A stretch of 64,000 nt of DNA. It comes from Toxoplasma gondii ME49 (Eukaryota > Apicomplexa > Conoidasida > Eucoccidiorida > Sarcocystidae). A program made the position numbers and the translations under genes. The stretch covers positions 6,638,057-6,702,056 of the forward strand of contig NC_031478.1 in assembly GCF_000006565.2 (NCBI RefSeq). The letters are read 5' to 3'. Of this stretch, positions 1-22,680 are shown piece after piece (the first letter of the stretch is position 1; every line of letters begins with the position of its first letter). The notes beneath the pieces are model-generated. The model did not search any database, had not been told where the DNA came from, and saw nothing but the letters and a program-made list of their open reading frames with translations.

Positions 1-65
1 GAATGCATGTATATGTTTGTGTTTGTTTTTCCCTTTTTCCTTATTTGATTTGTTTTTGTGTTCAG

Positions 66-8351
<8,286 letters not shown>

Positions 8352-11300
8352 AAAAGAAAGAGGCGAAGGAGCGTTAAGGAGGAAGAGAAGAAACGTTGTG
8401 AGAGACGAAGAAGGTGTCACAAAAGTGTGACAACAGGTAGAAATTTGAAACCAAGCAACACAGCTTGCTTTCTGCAAGGAAGGCAGAACATGCGAGACAA
8501 ATGTACAGGTTCTTTGGGAAAGAGTAGGAACGCAAAAAAGAGGTGGACGTCGGGAAAAGGAACGAAGAAACAGGAATGGTTCCATTTCCTGCGACTAGTA
8601 ACCCTATTTTTAAGGTTCTTTCTTGAGTGGCCTATCCGACCGAATGAATAAACAAACTAGAGCGGTGTGCTGGACGCAGAGGCGATTTCCTGCCTTGAGG
8701 CATTTCTCTCTTGTCTCCTCAGAGTGCCTTCCCCATGAATGACACCAGAGGTCTCTTTCCTGTGAGTGTGTGTGTGTGTTCGTCGTTTCTCTGTGGACTT
8801 TAAAGCATGCGCGCCGCTGGATTCTGTAGAACTTCGCTTCTCTTCCGTTTTTTCGAGCACGCCGGTTTGCTGCTGTCCTCCGCTGTTTTTCTGGCAAACG
8901 CCGTGCCGGGGCTTTGCTCGGGGGCACTCGAGCTCTCTTCTTCCTTTTAAAAATAACGAGTGTGTTCTTTTTCTTTCCTTGGCTGGCTGCGATCGGATCT
9001 CGCAGGAGTTCGCTCTTGATTCGCGCTTGTTTCCTTCACGTGTGCCTGCCTGCTGGCGCTGCAGTGTGTGGAACGAAGAAACGGACAACGTGCGTGAGTC
9101 TGTAAACGAGTTTCTCAGCGCAGCTAGAGTGCAGCTTTCTTCGATACTGCTGCATGTTGGGGTTTCAGTCTGGCCGAGGAAAAAGTTGCCTGCCGCGCTG
9201 TTCCCTCCAGATTTCCCTTCCTCTGTCTTGAAGCGCTCCTGCCACAACTTCCACATCCATTGCCAAGGGGCCGTAAAAACACAAAGAAAACCACACAACC
9301 TTTCTCGAGGCACTCTACCCGTTCGTTGCTGGAACATTTCAGTCAACTGCGTCTCTCCCCGGTAACGCTTCTACCTGCGACGTTGACCTAGGGTGAAACT
9401 CGCCTAGAATGTGACTGAATGGAGAGTTGAGAAAGATAAATAAAATCCACTACCTCACGTAGCACTCACGTTACGGAGACAGCATTTGTTCCAACTGCTG
9501 AAAGCTTACGTGGTGTAGGGTGACACTACCTGCCGAATAGAAACGACGTGGTCACAATAAGCAGCGAAGCGTTCACTTTGAGCAGAGGAGGAAAACGACA
9601 AACAGACCGCGTTTCGTCGCACGAGCCTTCTTCATGTAGCACCTTGTTTAGTCTGCGTTTGCCGTTTTCCGGCTGGGTACACCTTAAGTGCAGAGGCGAC
9701 AGAGTTCGGCTCAGCCTTGCTGCGCTCGCTTCCACTTCTGTTTCGTAGTTGTATAAGCGGTCGGTGTACCGTGGTCCTGCTGCTGTCATAACGAACGCAT
9801 CCTTCGGCTTTGTGTGCAAGCCTGTACCCAGCACGTGTCTGCGTCAACGGGTACCACGTTTTTCGATTTCGACGACGGTAACTTCTTTCTCGAATACCAT
9901 ATTTGGTACCTTGGCTACTTGAAGGATACTACGGATTTCCCACCCCTCTTAAAACAACATGGAATTCGGACTGCTGCATCTCCCGACACCAGGCGATCGG
10001 GTGAACACGCTCAGCGCTGTGCGAATGCTTCCTATCTGGTGTAGAACTTGAACGTAGTACAGCTTACCCACCTACGTTGCTACGTTAATCCAGTACTGTT
10101 ATAATTAAAGCACATGACAGCGAATAGGATTTAATAATCATGCCAGGACGCTAAGAATTCAATCTGGGTGTTCCGCACAGATGAACATTAGGACAGTACA
10201 AAAGGGAACGCCGTCTTTGTACAATTTGCATAAAAATGTTGGAATTTCAAAACTGTGGTTCTCGGAATAAAGCGCAGACGAAATCGGCGCTACGAGTTGC
10301 TGCACGAACTGCGCTCGTTTATCATTCAATTAACAAGAGCCTTCTTCCGGAGCCAGGATCGAAGTCAAAATCATTTTCTGTTCGATTGAATGGTCACAGA
10401 AGGTGGATCTAGATGGGGACCGTGTCCGTTCCGAATATTGACGAGGACCGGCGGAAGCGTCTAGGCACTCTCCACACCCCTGGTGTTTTCCGAATAGCAA
10501 CGGTTCTCAAATGCTCTATAGTTAAGAAGCAGCAACAAAATTCACCGAATGCAATTCAGCCTAAGGACGCACCCCCATTTCCGGTGTCACTTCACAGCGA
10601 TTATCCTTGAGTTCCCGCGAGGGGTCCTGCTTACATCGTTTGTCGACAGCCCGCCAGTGCTGTTGCTTCTGTTTAGGGTCTATAATCGTATCCATCGTAT
10701 CTGTGAGATCTGCACTAAAGTGACTAGAACAAATGTATCTGGTGGCCCTACTGGCAGTCCAACAATAAAGCCAGTTTTCCTTATTGATCTTTCCATTGTA
10801 ATCTTTATATAGCCGTGCGCGCATGCGTATGCGAATGCGCATCGAACGAGAACACGAACGAAAGGCAGTGCCTTTTCTCGCGAGGTTCGTGACTACCCAC
10901 TGAGAGCGAAGGGTCCGTTAAGTTGTAACAAGGTAGGACAAGCACCTGCAAGGAAAAACTCCGAGGATGTGAAAGCTGCACCGACCGAGGTGAGATTCGC
11001 ACATTTTCCATGTGTGCTTGCACTGAATTGCTCTGAAGAGAAAGCGCTCACCTCACCGTTTGCTCTCCCCCTCTCTTTTTCCAAGCAGGACATGCTCGCG
11101 CGACTTGTTTTGTAGAACGTGGTCGTTTTGATTTAGCGTATATGCGATGGTAAACAGTCTTTCATTTGATGTCGCCGTTCTTTGCGTCATTTCCTTTTCT
11201 ACCTGCGTCCTCCTTTTTCTTGTCCCTCGTTTCAACTCTCGTAGGTATTTGCTGCTTGGGGTGTATCATCTGTTCGGCTCTTTTGCATTTCTTCTTTCGT

Positions 11301-12012
11301 TGGTTTCTCCATATTGCTGCACTCGCTCCGCGTAACACCGTTTGATTCTGTCTGATTTCCCGTTTGTTTCTTTGTCTTGTCGCTTTTCCACAGCGAGCTT
11401 GCACTGAAGGTCTTCTTGACGCTTATGCCTTATTTCTGTCATCAGCATTTCGGTTGTCTCCTTTTGTAATTGGATCTGAGTTTCTTTCTGTTCCGATGTC
11501 CTCTCTTCCTGTTTCTGTTCCTCTTCTTTCCCTTTCCTTTTAACCGTCGCCTCCATCACACCCATTTTTCCTCCTCCCTCGCTTCTCTATCTGCTTGTAT
11601 CCTCCTGTCTCCAATCTTTCATGCACAGCATGGACCGTCCTCAAATCCTGACAAAAAACTAGACGGGGTCTCACTCTCCTTCACTCTGGAAAGAAAGCCA
11701 CTCCCGCTCGGCAGTCCCGTGAGAATGCCATTATTCTGGAGCTTCAAGCCACGTACTGCGCTGGAGGCAGCGTCTCCCAACGCATTTCGGAAGCCCTGCA
11801 TGCAGTTGAGTCGCTCTGTCCAGCCTCCCTTAGCGTTCCACCTGTGCCAGCACTCAAAAGAGGCGCGTTCTGACATGTTTCGCTTTCCGAACTCCGCCAT
11901 GCGCGCCTGTATCTCTTTTTCTCTCCACGCGGTTCTCGCGCGTTCGCCTCGAAGGTGCGTCCCGACACCATCTGAGGACATTTTTTCTATTTCCAGCGTT
12001 GAGACCGACTGC
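8352..12012. other. Convergent intergenic region, no supported gene
   Basis: Lies between the stop codons of MCM2 (plus) and the unknown minus-strand gene, so both 3' UTRs and poly(A) sites should be here. Composition drops toward AT-rich between about 9400 and 10800. Open frames exist on both strands (for example minus 9346-8657), but none shows conserved motifs, splice-coherent neighbours or a typical coding pattern. I see no RNA gene or transposon. Confidence 0.6.
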
Positions 12013-15000
12013 CTACATGCGGAGAAACGGGGGAGGCGGGACCTCGTGAGGGAACGGAATGGCCATGAAAGAGGGCGCGGCAAATTCTCTCGAGCCTGCC
12101 TTTGCAGTCTCTGCTTTGACCGCCACCTTCTCAACGACTCTCCCTTCTTTCCGTCTCGCCGCTCGCTCCCGCGTCTCTGTCTCCACGACTGTCTCTACAC
12201 TGGCGCTTCTCCGAATGCCGGCCCTTCTCCTGTCCTTGCATGCGCTTTGCGCCTGAACGTTCCCCGCACCCTCTGCGACCAAGGAAGCCGGGAGAATTCG
12301 CCTGCTCATGTCGGCGCCTCTCCGGTCCACCGAGCCTCTGCTTCCGACCACGAACACGGAGGAGGAGCGGGAAGAAGTGGAAGAAGGCGAGGAAGGAATT
12401 CCCTGCGCCAGCGCGTGTCTGTGAGATTCTCGCTGGTCCTCACAACGTTGAGACTCGAAGGCTCTGCCTCTCTGCTCTTCTCGACCTCGGCCCGGGTGAC
12501 CTCCCGGCGGGGACGCAACCTCTAGACGGACGACAGGGAGAAGAGAAATAGACTGGAGAGCAGAAATGCTTCCAGACGGTGCAGACTTTGTTCTCCCCAG
12601 AGGAAACTCAAGGGTCGAGGGAACAGCGAGAAGGCCCCCCGTGGATGCCTGGGTGCTAGGCGACGCCTGCGCACCGGCGTAGGGGACAGACGGAGACAGC
12701 AGAGGCCCGGCTGGCTGCACCCGAAGCGGCGCAGCGTTCCGAGAGGACCCCAAAGTCCGCATGTCGAGAGTCTGCAAACCACATGTCGCTGTCGCACTCG
12801 GCCCCACCACAGCCTTGGCCTCTGTATCGATTGAGTTGGTTTTCCTCACCGAAACTGGATCCTGGGCCTTATGCGTTGCAACTGACGACACACTCTTGAA
12901 CGGTTCCAGGTTCTGCGTCTCGTCCATGCCCTCGTACCCACGCACATTCGTCTTCTGAGTCGCAATGCCTCCACCCCCCGACTCTGGAGCCAGCAGCACA
13001 GACAGAGGCAGGCGCCCAGGAGGTGGCGTCTCCAACCCCGCTTGTCCCTTTCGACCTGTCCCCTCGCCGACTGACTCCGCGGGTACGCCGCGCCCCGACG
13101 AGCGCCGGGTCAGGAGCCCCAGCAGGAAGCTCGTGGGGGAGACAGGGGCCGCTTCCGACTTCTCGCCAGCCTCTCCTGCTGGACTGTCTCTGTCTTTACC
13201 TGCATCCTGGCGGACATCCTGCAGCGGGGAAGAAACCACGGCGGAAGGCGGCCGGGACGAAGCGGCGGAGGCGGGAGCGGTAGAGGACGAGTTAGGCATC
13301 GATCCGAGAAGGTAGAAGAATGAGTCCAGAGTTCCATCTCTTCGTGAAAAGAACAATGTCTTGGCACCCTTCTCCTTCGGAATCTCCGTTCGCTCTAATT
13401 CGGAGCTCCCGGCCCGCGGGCGAAGCCCCTGTGTCATCCCGTCTCTCTCTGGAGGCTTTTGTCCTTCACGATTTTCGTCTCCGCCTTCCTGGGGTTTGTG
13501 CATACGGCTCGGCGCTCCGCTGGGGCAGCTGGGGGCTGCGCTGGCCTCCACAAAAGGCTGACTTTCTCCTTCTGGGCCTTGAGCAGACCCGCCGCCTTCA
13601 ATCGTCTTCATCTGCCTCGCGGCTTCTTGTCTCTGAACCAAACTCTGGAGAAGGAAGCTCGTCGACGCACTCAGAGCACTTGACAGGCCGCCGAAACGAA
13701 TGGAGCCCAACGGGGTGCAGAGAGACACCCCCATCCGCGGTTCGCTGTGCCTCGTGGGGACACAACCCCACACACTCGGGGGTTCGTATCTGGCGCTCGC
13801 CTCTTCTTTCTCTTCTTCGCGACCCAAGGAAGACGAAGGAAGAGAACGAGAAGTCCTGGCGGGCGACAGGGTCGTGAACGCCGGACTGAAAGATGGCGAC
13901 AACGAAGATACGCCTTCGGTGCTTCGCCTGTCGTTCCTTTTCTTGGTATCGCGAGACGTTTGCGTTTTTTCTACGCCCAGTTTCGCAGGCTGCGCAGGAC
14001 GCAGCGGTGGTGTCGAGCATTCAGGCTTCTTCTTTTTCTTATCGCCCTGCGGCTCCCCGTCTAGAACGGACCTCGACAGTGCCCTCGGTTTCTCTCCTGT
14101 CGCCGTCTCCTCGCCAGGCTGCGTCGACTCGCTCTGCTCTTCTCTGTCTTCCCTTTCTTCGCCTTTCTTTTCAACTTTCCGGCTTCTGCTCGTCCCAGCG
14201 CTTCCAGACGGAAGCCCGTCTTTCTTACTCGACTTTTTCTTCGTTTTTCCATGCTTATCCCTCCGTTTCTCCTGCTCTTCCAGTCCTTTCTTGGGTTTCG
14301 CCTCTCCGGCGTCGGCTGGTGACACAGCCGATTCTCTACCGTGTTTCTCTTCCTCCTTCCGCTCCTTCGGAGGAACCAGCGAGGCGGAACACAACGACGC
14401 GCGGGACAGGTTCTCCCTCGCCGCGTCTCCTTTCTCTTCCTTCTTCTTCTCGTCGCGGTCGGAGCCAGCGTTCCGTCTCACGCCACCCTGACTCTCTTTT
14501 CTCCCCTTCCTGGCTCTTCCCTTCCCCTCCTTCGGCCCCTCCTGAGCGCTGTCTGCGGACACTCGACAGCGACCCGAAACATGAACTCCCAATGCAGTCT
14601 CAGAGGCCGCAACAGCGCAAAGGGAGGGGGAATCCGGACAGCGTCGAGAGTTCTTGTTATGACTTGAGGCTGAAGACGAGCCGGAAACATGACTTGATAC
14701 AGCGACAGTCGCGGAATCTGCAGCTTCCTCGCTGTTGTCGACAGGCGCAGACGTAAGGTTCATTGCCTCGTCTCCTCCTCGTTCTTCCTTGCTGCGTGGC
14801 ACACATGAAAAACCACAACGAAACACTGGAGCTCCAACACCAAATAACCACTTTGACAGTAGTCAAACGGACGCGCAAAAAAAAAGACAAAATACACGAG
14901 ACCAACGCGACGCAGACTACTACATTTCCGTGTTACCGCACACCACATCGGCAGCCGGAGGATCTTCAACATACGCGCCGTCTTTCGCCAATCAAACCCA

Positions 15001-15650
15001 GCCTTCTCCAATCGGCTCTAAAAAGACCCCCACATCGTTACTTGTCTTTATAAAAGAGCTGTCTGCATCATGCGACACCGTCACATCTGTCTCGCTCACC
15101 GTCGTCTGTTCCGAGACGTTCCTCGATTCGCTTGTTTCTGACCGTCATCTTCTGGAGTCCGCTGCGTTGACTGAGGCGCTGACGCGTGCGGGTCTCCTTG
15201 TCCCCTGTCTTCCTGTGTCTGGCCTTCGTTGCCCCTCTCGCGGCCAGAAGAGACAGCCACATGGACTGGCTCAGGGGAAAAAACTTGGACGAGCCTCTCG
15301 TCTTCACCGGCTCCTAGGGCGCGGCCGCGGCCACGCGCCACGCGCTTCGAGGACATACGAGAGCCGGAAGGCGTCTTCAAGGAAGACGCTGCGGGCACAC
15401 CACTTTTGTCAGGGGAATCGACAAATTCACAGGATGACACCGCAGTCTCGACGGACTGCACAGGTCCCGTCTGGGTTTCAGTCCGAGGGTCTTTGCGCTT
15501 CTTCTTTTTCTCTACCGTGCTCGGAGTCCCGAGCTTCGCCCCTTTTCGCTCTCGAGTTGGAGGCAGGAGCGCAACGGAAGCCAGAGAAGAAGAAGAGGAA
15601 CAAGGCGCCAACTCCCTCCGAGAAAGAACCAAAACCTCGCCGGTCTCCAT
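12013..15650 (-). CDS. Hypothetical low-complexity protein, two exons, 1109 aa
   Basis: Exon 1 runs 15650-15100 and exon 2 runs 14791-12013. The donor (ACG|GTGAGC) and acceptor (CACGCAG|C) keep frame (phase 2), giving 1109 residues and a TAG stop. The start ATG at 15650 is the first in frame after an upstream stop. The N-terminal third carries a Lys-rich KKKKRK run and an RGRGR element that could serve nuclear localisation or nucleic-acid binding. Much of exon 2 is Lys/Glu/Arg/Ser-rich and probably disordered. A less biased block around CTPLGSIRFGG is the best candidate for a conserved segment. No known domain was recognised, no signal peptide or membrane segment is evident, and no function is proposed. 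Its 3' end faces MCM2. Confidence 0.8.
14792..15099 (-). other. Intron of the hypothetical gene 15650-12013
   Basis: 308-nt intron with GTGAGC donor and CACGCAG acceptor on the minus strand. Reading frame is preserved across it, while the frames read into it hit stops on both sides. Confidence 0.75.
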
Positions 15651-18600
15651 TCCGTCTCGCGACGGCGGCCCGGGCACACTCAGAGACTAGCGAAAGGCTG
15701 GACAGCGACTCCTGAGGGTGGGCACCAAACGTCGCTTGGAAAACGGACGCGACTGTCCGCGTCAGAAGTCCGCCGAAAAAACGGAGAAGGCAACGCGTGA
15801 AAACGGATCCCGGAAAGGAAGTATACACACGGCTCCAGTCTCACTATCTGGAGATCCAGATTGGAGAGAGAGTGGCGTCTAGGGTACACGCCACCCCTGC
15901 TCAACGGTGGTGTGTACGGAAGCGTACGTTCGGGTCTACAGTCACCTTGAAAACACACCCTCGTTGGGGCTCCCGGCACATCTGCGCGTTTCTACGTTCA
16001 CCTGAAAACGGATGCACTCGCGAAGCGGGTTGACTCAGATCACCACATCACCATATCGAAGCGTACCATTCTTCTCCAGAAGTGCTCTTCCTGCGATGTT
16101 TCATCTCAAATCAAACTGCCGGGCTGCAGGAACGCGCATCCTTGGAAAACCGAAAAACAAACTGCAGGTACCGGTAAGAGGCGGGTTGCCAGGACTCGCC
16201 AGAATCGTGGAGAGGCAATGCACCGTGCACGGAGGCGGCGAACCAGGCACAAATCCAATTTTCTTCGCTCGAAACACGGAAACACACACAAATACGATCC
16301 GCTGGCCAAGCACCCAGCCGTTCGCCGCTCCACAGAAAAAGGACGGCTTCTCTTTTCTTCAGAGATGACAAGGCGAGAAGGCCAGGGAGCCTGCACACGA
16401 AAGAATGATGGAACAGGCGGAGGGGACGGATTACTGAAACTCTACAAACTCCGCAGAGTGTCAAACGGCTGGCCGCTCTGGCACGCGCTCGTCGGTGCAA
16501 TAACTCGGCGCAACACGCTGCGAAAGTCGAGACGACAAACGCCTGGAAGAGACGTCCGCACACTGTTGTACAACGCTGAAAGGAAAACAGATGGAAAAAG
16601 GGGAAACTGCGGCGACGAAAACAACTGCGTCTCGCAGCTCGGACAGCAAACGCGAGGGAACCCAGCCTCACTTCGCGGTTTGCGGAGGAGAGGCAGGAGC
16701 CAGCGTCTGCTTGCTGACCTGTCTGTGCCCAAGACAAGACGCCGACGCAGAGAACGTCGGTGACAATGCCAACACGGGATGTGGCCGCAAACGTGAAACG
16801 CGATTCAACCCCTGAGCAGTTCGAAGCGCGTTTGGACGCTGTATCGCGAGGAAGACGAAAATAACGACAAACTCAAGACCGTCAAGAAGGGCTGCACTCA
16901 CGCCCGCCTGCTGAGCGGTTCGAAGACGGAGTGTACGTACACTCGAAAGAAAATTCAAGTGGTGTGTGTCGTTCGGTCAAGTCGCCAACCCAGCTGCCAG
17001 ATATACAATCGTGCAGCCGACAGCCGAATGGACAACAGGTCGACAGCTTCCTCGAACTGTTTCTGTTAAAAAGTCCCCGTCTCTTCTTGTCGGCGTACAC
17101 TGACAAGCAAAACTTGAACAGTACACAGTGCAGCACTACACATCCAACGTTCTGACCCTTTTCTCGACGGCCGTCCACCAGAACGGCCAAATTTCTCTTT
17201 GGTCGCGCTCTCGAGGGGTCTAGTTCACGCAGGTCGCAATTAGAAACGTGAAAGTGGCGGTACAGTCATCCCTATTCTGGTTCTTCACCAGCACTACTGT
17301 CGTCAGCAGAGGTATCTTTCGGGTCCAAATTCCCTCTATCGCACATCGATCACCTCCCCCCGATTCTCTCCCTCGAAACTTCTCCCTGAACAGCTTCTAC
17401 GGAAGTTCACAGCGCGTACTAATACAGGAGACCGCGAAATGCGCTACTCTGAAAAGTGGCAGGGGAAAGCGACTTCTGCCCCTCTCCCAAAGACCGGGAA
17501 CGCCGCCACAGTTCGGAACCACCGTCCCGCGTCCTAAAAAAGAATTACACTCACAAAAACGCGGAACAGAGGAAGCGGAAAGATGGCGAAAAAAGGGGTG
17601 CCGGCGGCCGTGCAGGGAGGACCGCGGGACGCGAGACGCCAGGATGGGGTGGACTGTGGAAAAAGGCGCAAAAAATTGGGAGGCCACTCGTCGGCTGCGA
17701 AGCACAAAACATGCCGTGGCGGAAGTTGTCAAAATCTCCTCCTGACAACAGGCAATATGGACAGCCTACGTAAAGTCAATGACGTGTGAATTTATCTAGT
17801 GACGGGACTCCGGAAAAGCCGTTTAGGTCCCGCAGGCGGATGGCAGATGCTGCCAAAAAGCAATGTAGCACAGAGTTCGAGTTGCGATCGTTTGATTACG
17901 TACGGAAAACTGGGGTTTTGTCGACACAGACAAGCCAAGCCCTCCGAATTCACGGGAGGCGGATGGGAGGAAACCGGTTGCGGCCGACCTGTCGAGCGAG
18001 CGCGCACGAACGCGCCTGAGAAAGGTCAAGTTCCTCTCCCCTTCCCCGCTGTCATTTGCCGCTTAAAACGCGCACAGAGCAGCGTCTCGCAAAACCGGTT
18101 CTTTACAAGAGAACTGAAAACACGCGAGCGTCCGGAACCTGGCAGAAACATCCAGAAACCTGCGCAGAAAGGCCGTGGCACACCGGTTGCCCGTAGAAAC
18201 AATCCAGTCCGCTGCAGATGCTCTCGTCCTCGACCAACCACCTCCCTCTTCACAACCGCCGAAACCAAAGTCATATATAACACGTTTTCATCCGAAATTT
18301 TGAAGTTCCGTCCACGGGAAAACGACCACCCGGCCAACTCGTCTCTCCCGCCCAGTTCCGCTGGGCCGCATGCAGTGAGCTGCAAGAGCTGGCCACAGAA
18401 CCAGCGTCTCGAGACGGGACACGGACAAGCAATTCTAAATCCTTGGCTACGGACTGGAAAGTGGACGACTTTCTGTCCTCCGCATCAGAAGTAACTGTGT
18501 TTTGCCAACTTACTTAACACAGGTGTCTTTACGGGCCTTGTTTGGGTTTAGCAGGAATCGCCACCGGAGCAACTGGAAGCGGAAATAAAATTCTGTACTT

Positions 18601-19839
18601 CGCCATGTGCACCGGGATTATCTAGCGTTTGTAGCCTCTATTTCGGCTCATTACTCTTATGTTACTGAACAAAATTCAGTTAGGAACAGTGGCTGACTAC
18701 AGATGTAGAACGCCAGGTGGGTCAAGAACGTCTGGAGACAGTGTGTTCTCTCTGCACCACTGAAAATTGTATAAGTGTGTACAACTGACACTACAGTGTT
18801 CGCACTCGTGGAGTATGTGCCCAGAACCCCTGAATTAGGCGACCGAAGAAGGATACGTCTGCATCAATGGCACTGAAAGGCGATCGTTGCCAGCGTGTCT
18901 TGCGTCCGCAGCGTGGCGATACGCCGGAAGGAATTACCGGCAGAGAACTCGTGCAACTAAGGTTTTGTTCGTTTGACCGAAAGCCGTCGGTTTCTGGTGC
19001 TGCAGGCAACCACCGACATGAATGTGTCAACTGAGAAAAGCAAGTTAATAGGTCAGGCAGCAGGGTAAAGCTCTGTTTCATGTGCAGACGCCGAATACTT
19101 CGATACAAGAAAATGCTGACTGTTGGTGGCGCTCGTCGTCTCCATATATTTTGCCGGCGAAGAGTGGTTCGTGCAGATTGTTTTGTTGCTCGCGACACTG
19201 CTAGTCGACTGTACCGTGTTCCAGTTCACATCTGAACCGCTGACTACGAAGTTGTAGACGCGGAACAACACGGGGCATCCGCTATCCGTCTGTAGCAGCC
19301 CCGGCGATAGCTGTGTTCACAAGAATTTTTGTTCGATTTTCCTGGAAAACCCCCATCTTGTGGGAACACGCGCGTGCTTCCTCTGGATGTGCAAGGGTGG
19401 TTCGGTCGGTAGACTCCTGCAAGACTCTTTCGATTTTCTCTCACTGTTTTGAACGTTTTTATGCACGATGGAGAAATGTATCGAAACCAACAGAAATATT
19501 GCAAGAAACGACGAACGCGGCACACTCTGTGGAGGCAGCAATCGAGCCAAAAGTTGAGTGAATGTGATAGTGCCAGGTATAGGAAAGAGGAGATGAGGTG
19601 GTTGTGCATAGCTGTACGGGTATAAATGTTGGAAGTTGGCATCCGGACCGCAACACAGGCATCCGAATCCTGTATCTGACAAGACTAACCAGATATCACA
19701 AATGCACACAACAACACGTGATTGCTAGAAAAGGATGCAGGACCGGTCATCACGGAACTACAGTTCCGACGCAGTCGTTAGGGAGCCTCGCTGCCGTGAA
19801 AAACACTGCCATTTCACGTAGTTCTGCGCAAAAGAATTC

Positions 19840-20403
19840 ATGGCTTTCTCAATCAAGAGTCTTATCAGATCTGCACTGGAGACAAATAAGAGCTTCAGCG
19901 AAAATCGCTTGCTTTGTCTTCTCTACATACTATCAGCACACGTACGCAGAGTGGCTGTTGACAAGTTCAGCAATATAATACAGTCTCAGGGAATCTTTCT
20001 GTCGCATCTCGGACGCTTCCGACAAAGGCAGCCGGTACGGGGAACTAAAGGAGAAAAACACTGTGTACCGCATCGTTATCCACTTCTCACTGCCGACCTA
20101 TCCTTTCAAGCGCATCAGTACTGGCGACATCTCTGCGTCACAGCAAACAAGACATGCCGTCGAGGCAACTATGGGAGCTTAGGCATAGAACGCCATTTCA
20201 TTATGTACTTTTCTGGGATTCGCTCAACGAGCGTCAACCGCCTCCACGTTCCCCCAAAAGCGACGTATGATCATTCCCTGTGGTCTTCGGGCGAAAGCAG
20301 AATGCCTTCTAGCCCCAGTATGTACGGAGAGAGACACCCTAAGCTGCTACTTACATATATTCAGACCGCCAGGTCGTCTGGTCTAGAAATCACGGTGAGG
20401 TGA
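19840..20403 (+). CDS. Weak orphan ORF, 187 codons
   Basis: Starts with ATG and stays open for 187 codons in a region of moderate GC, where chance ORFs of this length are less common. The protein has no recognised motif; it is Ser/Arg/His-rich with a hydrophobic patch (LLCLLYILSAHV) near residues 24-35. The ORF ends in GTGAGG, which could be a splice donor, so it might be an exon and not a whole gene. There is no supporting neighbour or promoter evidence, and it may be spurious. Confidence 0.15.
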   Translation: MAFSIKSLIRSALETNKSFSENRLLCLLYILSAHVRRVAVDKFSNIIQSQGIFLSHLGRFRQRQPVRGTKGEKHCVPHRYPLLTADLSFQAHQYWRHLCVTANKTCRRGNYGSLGIERHFIMYFSGIRSTSVNRLHVPPKATYDHSLWSSGESRMPSSPSMYGERHPKLLLTYIQTARSSGLEITVR

Positions 20404-22680
20404 TTTTCCAACCCTTGTTTGTTCGTGGTCCACGGAACCGCTTGTAAACTCTAAACGATCCGAAGCAATCTTTCTAGTTTCCAAGCAATATGCGCCCACA
20501 GTCTCGTTTTGTTACGAACTGGCGAACGACAGAAAGCCTACGCGCAATCTCTATACACAAACAAGTAGAGTTCAGTGTCTGCCGTGTCTGAGTCGTTTAT
20601 TCTTTCCTGTCTTCGCCACATGCTGTTTGGCCGATCGTCGCGAAGACAGAAGCTGTGGTTCGTTCGCTTCTGTCGCGTTTCTTCAACGACACCTCCCTTG
20701 CTCTAAATCGTGCTCTTCTGATTCGTTTTTGTTCACAACAGTCTCCTATTCAGTGCACACGTCGGCCGTTCGGTATCCCGCTGCTTTCTTTCCACCCGCA
20801 CTATGGGGTCGTCAAAAAGAAAACTGGGTACGCGAGGAGGGGAGGGAAATGCAAGAAAAACCAGGACTGTTCCCTCTGTGATGATGCCGTGCTGGTGACG
20901 CTGACAAAAGACAGCAATTGAGATTGTGAGCATGTGTCTCAACAATCTAACTGTTCTGACCTGTGTTTTTGAAAGAGCAGAAAAGCAACGAAAAATCAGT
21001 GAGAGGATCGGTCGGGAAGCGGAGCGCCCACACAAAGTCGCAGCTGATTGTCGGTCAGCTGGTTCTAAAGGCACCCCAAAACCGAAGAAAACCCGACGTT
21101 CGTAGATGCAACTACCAATGACAAAAACGAAAAAAACCTACAGAACACGACTCGCAAGAGTATCACTGTCTGGCACTCAGATCAGGACAAAAAAATCCAC
21201 AAGAACGGAAACCATATCCAGAGGAAGATTTCGTATCGCAAACCGACAGAAATCAACAGACTGCGAAATACGCGCGCGCCTCACGAAAAACACATTCCTG
21301 CTAAGTTTTCTCGTTTTCTTCAGTCTGTCGCCTGCCACCCTTCGAAATCGGGGATATCTGAACCGCTCGATTTGGCGCACAGCGGAGTTTTTCCAGTGTT
21401 CACATTTTTTTGAACTTTAACCTTTGGCGTCCTTCGCTATCTATTCGCACGCCACCCGCGATATTCCGAAAAGGACGGGAACATTTCCTCAGATTCTTCC
21501 CCCGGGTTCGCCTGTTTCTGTTGCCTAGAGTTACCTCCCGCCTCTGTCTCGCACTTTGCCTCTCTCTCACAGCCGCCACGAGGGAGATTTCAAGCGGTTC
21601 GGCACTGGACAAGAAAACAGATCGAACACCGAGATGAAAAAACACACAGGTGTGCCTTTGTCTCCACTTCTGTGTCGCCTTCGTTTTCCACCCTTGTCTC
21701 TCTCTTACGCCTGATAGTCGAGAGCACCTGTTCTTTCACGCATACAAAGTGGATTGGAAAAACTCGAGACACATGGTCACCTTGGCTCACTTCTTCCTCA
21801 TGCCACTCTGCCTCCGCCCCTCTTTTTCCGTTTCTTTCCACGCCGCTTCTTTTCCTCCGTCCTCCACTTTTTCTCCCTCAGGCCTCAGCCAGCGACCGAC
21901 GGCAAGATCAGGTGATGATGCAACCAGCTGGTCGAGAGGTAGCGAAGCTGAGGAAGTTGCTTCCGCGCTGACACGGCGCTTCTTTTCTCTCTTCACTGCA
22001 GGAATGCCTGAGGGCAGGCCAATGCCAGGCGCACGAGAATGAGCGCAGCACTCTGAAAAACGGAGGTGCATGATCCCGCCTCTCTGCTCCATTTGGGTCG
22101 ATGACTCTGAAAGAAGCAAACGGAAACGAGGCCACAAATCGCCGGTGCCGCACCCACCGCCGTCGCAGAGACAGGAAACTTGCAGAATACATCCACGTCA
22201 ACGCGAGACTCGAACAAAGACGCCAACAAACTCGGTCGGTGGTCAGTGAGATGAAGGGCGCGTCGGCTTCGCCGCCGGAACATCGCTGGCCTTCCCCGAA
22301 ACGTCGGCCGCGGGAGAGTCCATTGAAGAAAGAATCTGAGGCAGAACGCAGAACACAAAACACTGAGAGTCGCGTCCGCCACTGGAAGCTGGGACAGACG
22401 AAACATCCGAAAACCGTCACACTCCTTCGTGAAATACCGCACATAGAGCCACCGCCTAATAACGCCATCACGCGCATGCAGAGAAGAGGAAACCACGTCT
22501 TCCTCATAGCGTCCAACCTCCTGAAGCGCCCCTGACGAGAGCGGAGACTCTGTTGTCCACCACTGACTGCCTTCTCGCTAGAGACATGCATATCATCATG
22601 CGTGCGTAGACAACCACGTACTGGGCTTGCAGAAGTACACATTATCCAGACGTTCGCGAAAAACGATACGCCCGTTTCTG

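Noticed and set aside
8657..9365. Overlapping 200-230 codon ORFs on both strands after MCM2
   Set aside because: No conserved motif; position and composition suit the MCM2 3' UTR and spacer.
11619..12134. Minus-strand 171-codon ORF overlapping the end of the 1109-residue gene
   Set aside because: It is in a different frame with no donor/acceptor pair linking it to the main exon. More likely 3' UTR.
21908..22642. Minus-strand 244-codon ORF downstream of the nucleotidyltransferase stop
   Set aside because: It has an ATG but is Arg/Ser/Phe-biased without motifs and lies where the 3' UTR is expected.
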